Shown here: positions 6,464 to 9,275 of the stretch, in pieces
Layout of the letters: every line of letters begins with the position of its first letter
Position numbering within the stretch: the stretch's first letter is position 1
Source: an uncultured Chloroflexota bacterium
Lineage (GTDB): Bacteria > Chloroflexota > Dehalococcoidia > SAR202 > UBA11138
Length of the DNA stretch: 9,275 bases
Direction: 5' to 3'
Assembly (NCBI GenBank): GCA_913046025.1
Contig: CAJWRP010000056.1
Location: forward strand, 1 to 9,275
Program-made: the position numbers and the translations under genes
The notes under the pieces: generated by a model
Seen by the model: only the letters and a program-made list of their open reading frames with translations
Databases searched by the model: none
Told to the model about the DNA's origin: nothing

Positions 6464-7843
6464 ATGCCTGATGGCACGATTAAAATTCATGGAGCTAAAT
6501 TTGTAGTAACAGTCGACCCGGACAGGCGTATCATCCAGAACGGCTCCGTACTGCTGGAAGGCCAGCGAATTGTCCGAGTTGGCAAGGCGTTCGAACTGGA
6601 GGATGTGGCTGCCGATCGCGTAATAGACGCCTCCGAAATGGTCGTGACGCCAGGATTCTGCAACGGGCACATGCACATCAGTTATGCCCACGCCACCCGC
6701 GGCATCTTCCCCGACGACCTGGGGCCAGAATACCTGCCAAACGTCTTCAAGCTACAGGCTGCTATGAACGAAGAGGAGGAGTATTACACGTCCCTTCTGG
6801 GCATTACAGAGCTTCTCAAGTACGGTACGACCTGTTTCATGGATCCGGGTAGCACTAAGTATCTCGACGCCTGTATGGATGTGTACGAAAAGGCTGGCTG
6901 CCGCATCGTGAGCGGAGCCCACGTGTCGGACCTCCCCAACCCGGTTAACGTGCCGGTCTACAAGACTTCTGAAGCAGTGTCTATTATGGAAAATACCATT
7001 CGTAAGTACAATGGCAGGCTGGATGGTAGAATGACCGCCTGGGCCATGCCGTTCTCCGCCGACTTCTCAACCGAGGAACTCTTGGTGGCCGCCAAGCGCA
7101 TAGCGGATGAAAATGGCGTGGGTATGACACTGCATCAGGCTAACGGTCCTGGATCCGTTAGGGTTCACGAGCAGAGGTTTGGCAAGCGACCTGTTCAGCA
7201 CCTGGAGGACATTGGAGTGGTTGGCTCCAACGTGCTGCTGGCCCACGTCATCGAGCTTGACGACAACGAGGTTGACATCCTGGCAAGGACGAATACGCGG
7301 GCCATCATGTGCCCAACGCAGTCGATGAAGCAGGCCACGGGCGTCTCTCAGTTTGGAAAGCTGCCGGAGATGCTAGAGAAGGGCGTCACCGTCGGTCTTG
7401 GCACCGACGCCGGCAACAACTCCAATCTGGTCGAGGTGTTGCGTTCTATGTACCTGGTGTCGCTGATATACAAGGATGGTAGGCGCGATGTGAGTATGAT
7501 TCCTCCTGAGACCGCACTGGAGATGGCCACGATACAGGGTGCGCGGGCTCTGGGTTTGGATTCAGAGATAGGCTCTATTGAGGAAGGCAAGAAGGCCGAT
7601 CTGGTGCTGTTCGACACCAGGCGACCTGAGTGGCGAACCCTTGTTAATCCGATCAACAACCTGGTCTATAACGCCGACGGCCGGAGCGTCCACACTGTCA
7701 TCGTTGATGGACGGGTCGTGGTTGACGACTACAAGACTCAATTCGTAGATGAGTGGGAGCTAATTCAGAAGGTGCAGGAGCTGGGCGAGGGACTTATGGC
7801 GAGGACTGGGGTGTCGTTCCCGTCGAAATGGCCGATGGTCTAG
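6464..7843 (+). CDS. Metal-dependent amidohydrolase, TrzA/AtzA-like (COG0402)
   Basis: A 459-residue amidohydrolase-superfamily TIM barrel flanked by a composite beta sandwich. Visible landmarks, numbered from ATG 6464: VVTPGFCNGHMH with the metal pair H69-x-H71; TLHQANGPGSV with metal ligand H224; LLAHVIEL with H261; and GLGTDAGNNSN with the catalytic/metal aspartate D315. KADLVLFDTRRPEWR and VDGRVVV close the C-terminal sandwich. In typical deaminases the third histidine is followed three residues later by a catalytic Glu (HxxE); here that position is Asn (HQAN), so ordinary deaminase chemistry cannot be assumed. Substrate is unknown; relatives act on triazines, purine-like rings and S-adenosylhomocysteine-type compounds. 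Start: GGGAG at 6451-6455 is 8 nt before ATG 6464, whereas in-frame ATG 6449 has no such site. It lies 110 bp after recO, and its stop is 12 bp from a convergent gene. Confidence 0.87.
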   Translation: MPDGTIKIHGAKFVVTVDPDRRIIQNGSVLLEGQRIVRVGKAFELEDVAADRVIDASEMVVTPGFCNGHMHISYAHATRGIFPDDLGPEYLPNVFKLQAAMNEEEEYYTSLLGITELLKYGTTCFMDPGSTKYLDACMDVYEKAGCRIVSGAHVSDLPNPVNVPVYKTSEAVSIMENTIRKYNGRLDGRMTAWAMPFSADFSTEELLVAAKRIADENGVGMTLHQANGPGSVRVHEQRFGKRPVQHLEDIGVVGSNVLLAHVIELDDNEVDILARTNTRAIMCPTQSMKQATGVSQFGKLPEMLEKGVTVGLGTDAGNNSNLVEVLRSMYLVSLIYKDGRRDVSMIPPETALEMATIQGARALGLDSEIGSIEEGKKADLVLFDTRRPEWRTLVNPINNLVYNADGRSVHTVIVDGRVVVDDYKTQFVDEWELIQKVQELGEGLMARTGVSFPSKWPMV

Positions 7844-7855
7844 CGGCAAGCTAAT

Positions 7856-8149
7856 CTAAGCCTGGTCGTTGTTATCCAATTCCGCAAAGTAGGCAGCGCG
7901 GCATTTGGAGCACCAGCACGGCGGCTCTTCGGCAAAAACGCCACGGAGCATCAGGGAGACCATCTCCCTTTCGCTCATGCGACAAGCGCCGCCCAACTCG
8001 GAAAAGCGTCGCAGGGCAATTTCCTTACGGAACGTGTCGCTGCGATCCAGCTTCTCGCCATCTATGATGAAACGGCGGGCCAGGACTCTCAGGCTTTCCA
8101 AGTATGCGGAAATAGGTTCGTTGTCATGGTCGGTGTGAATGCCGGCCAT
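7856..8149 (-). CDS. Small conserved-looking protein of unknown function, Cys-rich C-terminus
   Basis: I do not recognise this 97-residue protein. It begins MAGIHTDHDNEPISAYLESL and is mostly charged and probably helical, without a signal peptide or membrane segment. Cysteines sit at 56, 78, 80 and 83; the last three form CWCSKC, which could bind a metal, though a fourth ligand is not obvious unless C56 joins in. Support for a real gene: AAGGAG (8158-8163) stands 8 nt before the ATG; a TTGACA promoter is correctly placed upstream; an inverted repeat lies at the predicted transcript start; and no competing gene is on the other strand. It is convergent with the amidohydrolase, 12 bp apart, and is probably its own unit. 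Function cannot be inferred from the sequence. Confidence 0.7.
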   Translation of the reverse strand: MAGIHTDHDNEPISAYLESLRVLARRFIIDGEKLDRSDTFRKEIALRRFSELGGACRMSEREMVSLMLRGVFAEEPPCWCSKCRAAYFAELDNNDQA

Positions 8150-8157
8150 CGCATGGG

Positions 8158-8163
8158 CTCCTT
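8158..8163 (-). promoter_or_regulatory. Shine-Dalgarno of the 97-codon gene
   Basis: AAGGAG on the minus strand with 8-nt spacing to ATG 8149. Another ATG at 8152-8154 is only 3 nt from it and out of frame, so 8149 is the likely start. Confidence 0.6.
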
Positions 8164-8173
8164 ACAAACGCCT

Positions 8174-8197
8174 CTAATGAGCTGCGCGGCTCATTAG
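8174..8197 (-). promoter_or_regulatory. Operator-like inverted repeat at the start of the unknown gene
   Basis: CTAATGAGC, a 6-nt spacer (TGCGCG) and GCTCATTAG form a perfect 9+9 bp inverted repeat. It covers the predicted transcript start (about 8195) and ends 10 bp before the Shine-Dalgarno sequence. This suits a dimeric repressor's operator, or a stem-loop in the mRNA leader. It has no U-tract on either strand, so it is not an intrinsic terminator. Confidence 0.5.
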
Positions 8198-8201
8198 GCC
8201 C

Positions 8202-8230
8202 ATTCTGCTATACCTAGAGCGCCGTGTCAA
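8202..8230 (-). promoter_or_regulatory. Candidate sigma-70 promoter of the unknown gene
   Basis: A perfect TTGACA (8225-8230, minus strand) lies 17 bp from CAGAAT (8202-8207), four of six to the -10 consensus; a TATAGC at 8207-8212 overlaps it with too short a spacer. Behind the -35 stand two tandem copies of CGGCAAATA (8231-8239 and 8240-8248). Confidence 0.5.
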
Positions 8231-8415
8231 CGGCAAATACGGCAAATACAGGGTAAATTTAATTCCATCAGGTTTGCCCGTTTACCCCATCACCAAGGCG
8301 TGTATCCGAAATGGGCTGTAAACGAAATATTCACAACTTGTCACAATTCATTCCCCTAAGATTTCACAGAGGCGGGTTAACCTATAGGTAATCAAGGTCA
8401 TATCCTCCTCATGTG

Positions 8416-8460
8416 AAAAGGCTCCCACTAGTTCGACCAAGCCTGTGGGAGCCTTTTCTT
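8416..8460 (+). terminator. Strong intrinsic terminator, no assigned gene
   Basis: AAAAGGCTCCCAC (8416-8428) pairs perfectly with GTGGGAGCCTTTT (8445-8457), a 13-bp stem with a 16-nt loop, followed by CTTTTG. The A/T flanks make it partly bidirectional, but the T-rich tail favours the plus strand. The nearest plus-strand gene upstream ends at 7843, beyond a convergent gene. Confidence 0.8.
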
Positions 8461-8526
8461 TTGCTTGGAAGTGATCAGGTAGCTGGAACGGCGCTCCTGG
8501 ATATGGAATCCCTCCCCATGCCATAG

Positions 8527-8532
8527 TACAAT
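8527..8532 (+). promoter_or_regulatory. -10 box of the tRNA-Arg gene
   Basis: TACAAT ends 11 bp before the tRNA, giving a start near 8539 and a short 5' leader. The -35 region is weak (TGGAAT at 8504-8509, 17 bp upstream). Confidence 0.45.
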
Positions 8533-8543
8533 TATTGAAGCGT

Positions 8544-8619
8544 GCCCCTGTAGCTCAGGCGGATAGAGCATCGGTTTCCTAAACCGGGTGCCCGGGTTCG
8601 AGTCCCGGCGGGGGCACCA
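8544..8619 (+). tRNA. tRNA-Arg (anticodon CCT)
   Basis: A complete cloverleaf. Acceptor GCCCCTG (8544-8550) pairs with CGGGGGC (8609-8615) with one G-U. The D arm is GCTC/GAGC. The anticodon stem TCGGT/ACCGG encloses loop TTCCTAA, giving anticodon CCT that reads AGG. The T arm CCGGG-TTCGAGT-CCCGG is perfect. The discriminator is A and CCA (8617-8619) is encoded. The variable loop is only 4 nt (GTGC). It has its own -10 box and a terminator, so it is probably a single-gene unit. tRNA 3' ends are common integration sites, but I see no second copy of the end and no integrase here. Confidence 0.95.
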
Positions 8620-8630
8620 TTTGACTCATC

Positions 8631-8679
8631 GCATAATAAAGCCGCGCTTGGGAGATCACCAAGCGTGGCTTTATTATGC
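8631..8679 (+). terminator. Long hairpin terminator after tRNA-Arg
   Basis: A 21-nt arm (8631-8651) pairs with 8659-8679 across a 7-nt loop (GAGATCA), with a single G-U wobble. The GC core GCCGCGCTTGG is followed on the 3' side by TTTATTATG, a U-rich tail that itself pairs with the A-rich upstream arm. The position, 12 bp after the CCA, suits termination of the tRNA transcript. Confidence 0.75.
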
Positions 8680-8721
8680 AAAAAAGACTAATGTTCGCGG
8701 AATGTTCATGGAGCTGCGTTA

Positions 8722-8898
8722 ATGAGCAGGGAAATGCTTTTGAAGCCGATTTTGTTCAGCCTGGTTGCTGGCATAATCGCTTGGGTAATTACTGAAAACA
8801 TCATAGTTGTATTAGTAGTTGCTGCTGTCGTTCAAATCGCCACGCTCATCTCAATACGAGCGGCCCGAAAACGGGACGATGAGTGGCCAGACGTCTAA
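8722..8898 (+). CDS. Small two-helix membrane protein, unknown function
   Basis: A 58-codon gene starting MSREMLLKPILFSLVAG. It shows two hydrophobic helices (about residues 10-24 and 27-45) separated by a tight TEN turn. A cytoplasmic-type basic stretch (RAARKR, about 46-51) and an acidic tail (DDEWPDV) follow. Predicted topology is a hairpin with both ends inside. GGAG (8710-8713) stands 8 nt before ATG 8722, and a six-codon ORF (8702-8722) ends on the start codon as TAATG. The hydrophobic pattern flanked by charged ends is better than chance for a noncoding region. It lies 43 bp after the tRNA terminator. I do not recognise a family. A weak hairpin (TTAGGG/CCCTAA, 8910-8933) follows the stop and might end its transcript. 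Confidence 0.6.
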   Translation: MSREMLLKPILFSLVAGIIAWVITENIIVVLVVAAVVQIATLISIRAARKRDDEWPDV

Positions 8899-9136
8899 GC
8901 CGAGAAAGTTTAGGGTGGGCATTATACCCCTAATAAATTTGCTCCAAAAGTGATCACGGACGCAGCTTCACGGGTATTTATTGGCCAAAATGGATCGTAT
9001 GGTACCAATTCACATAGACTCCTGAATTAAGGTATATCGAGGTAGAGGACAACACAAGTTAAAACGTAATGAATACAAGTTTAGGCTGGAGAATCGAACC
9101 TGACCTCCTGTAGGGGGCGGCAGTAACAGGGCAAAG
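8899..9136. other. Intergenic region, possible small RNA in its right part
   Basis: No ORF here looks coding. The left part has a weak hairpin (8910-8933) and short palindromes TTGGCCAA (8981-8988) and TGGTACCA (9000-9007). A possible promoter, TTCACA (9009-9014) and TATATC (9033-9038) with an 18-bp spacer, would start a transcript near 9045. It would pass a CCTCC-TGTA-GGGGG hairpin (about 9105-9118) and end at the terminator at 9137-9168, about 125 nt in all. Confidence 0.35.
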
Positions 9137-9168
9137 AAAAAGGCCTCGACTATTGTCGAGGCCTTTTT
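9137..9168 (+). terminator. Strong intrinsic terminator
   Basis: AAAAAGGCCTCGAC (9137-9150), loop TATT, then GTCGAGGCCTTTTT (9155-9168): a perfect 14-bp stem ending in T5. Because of the A5 on the other side it could also act on the minus strand. It may end the 58-codon gene's transcript, a small RNA, or a minus-strand gene to the right of the window. Confidence 0.85.
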
Positions 9169-9197
9169 CGCTATCTCGGATTTTGTAACCTTCGCCT

Positions 9198-9217
9198 CCC
9201 TTAGCGTGCTCTAAGGG
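9198..9217. repeat. Short inverted repeat of unknown role
   Basis: CCCTTAG, 6-nt loop CGTGCT, CTAAGGG. It is a perfect 7-bp stem without a T tract on either side, so it may be an operator or a leader hairpin for a gene beyond the right edge. Nothing else is recognisable in 9169-9275. Confidence 0.35.
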
Positions 9218-9275
9218 GCGGGCGGCTGTGTTATATCGGCGATTCACCGTGTTTCGTGACGATGTGTGGGTACGG

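Larger units (their letters stand above)
8164..8415. other. Intergenic region without a convincing gene
   Basis: Apart from the promoter and operator-like repeat for the minus-strand gene, this stretch holds the CGGCAAATA tandem pair, a GGGTAAA/TTTACCC inverted repeat (8251-8257 with 8281-8287), and a 10-bp palindrome ACCTATAGGT (8380-8389). Only tiny ORFs occur: 26 codons at 8310-8390 plus without a ribosome site, and 17 codons on the minus strand from 8401 with AGGAGG nearby but only 2 nt from the ATG. The plus-strand terminator that follows may end a small RNA from this region. Confidence 0.45.

Noticed and set aside
8691..8712. Imperfect 11-bp tandem repeat (ATGTTCGCGGA / ATGTTCATGGA) before the small membrane gene
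   Set aside because: Two copies with two mismatches are within chance; no further copies follow.
9085..9115. tRNA-like T-arm on the minus strand (AGGTTCGATTCTCC)
   Set aside because: The flanking bases do not pair as a T stem or acceptor, and no anticodon or D arm is nearby.
9059..9247. 62-codon minus-strand ORF at the right end
   Set aside because: It runs straight through the perfect terminator hairpin at 9137-9168, has no ribosome site I can see, and its translation looks random.

Overview
The window reads as bacterial chromosome made mostly of housekeeping genes, about half G+C. The gene set (HflK/HflC, YbeY, DnaX, YbaB, RecR, RecO, a TrzA/AtzA-type amidohydrolase, tRNA-Arg) and the protein wording would suit a free-living Chloroflexota lineage of the Dehalococcoidia/SAR202 kind. 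That is inference from memory of these families; no marker here proves it.

Layout. Bases 1-333 (minus strand) hold an internal fragment of a membrane sensor with a CxxCH heme motif, one transmembrane helix and a signalling coiled coil; it leaves the window on the left. At about 312-334 it meets, head to head, an hflK lacking its N-terminal third. Both genes lose their 5' ends at the same 10-bp palindrome, so this is a rearrangement or, quite possibly, an amplification/assembly chimera. hflC follows hflK. After a 250-bp gap with a TATAAT box comes a DNA/RNA maintenance cluster: ybeY and dnaX overlapping by 8 bp, dnaX and ybaB by 89 bp, then recR and recO. YbeY is an rRNA-maturation endonuclease, DnaX the clamp-loader subunit, YbaB a nucleoid protein, and RecR/RecO load RecA onto gapped DNA. 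A metal-dependent amidohydrolase follows on the same strand.

From 7856 the window is less standard. A 97-codon gene of unknown function lies on the minus strand, tail to tail with the amidohydrolase. It has a strong Shine-Dalgarno sequence, a TTGACA promoter and a 9+9 bp inverted repeat at its predicted transcription start. About 185 bp without a convincing gene then ends in a strong plus-strand terminator. tRNA-Arg(CCT) follows with its own -10 box and terminator, then a 58-codon gene for a two-helix membrane protein. The last 375 bp hold another strong intrinsic terminator with a possible promoter upstream, a candidate small RNA.

I see no CRISPR array, transposase, integrase or recognisable defence system. 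The points most worth checking are the junction near 325, the regulated unknown gene at 7856-8149, the non-canonical metal/catalytic residues in the amidohydrolase and DnaX, the small membrane gene, and the two plus-strand terminators with no assigned gene.
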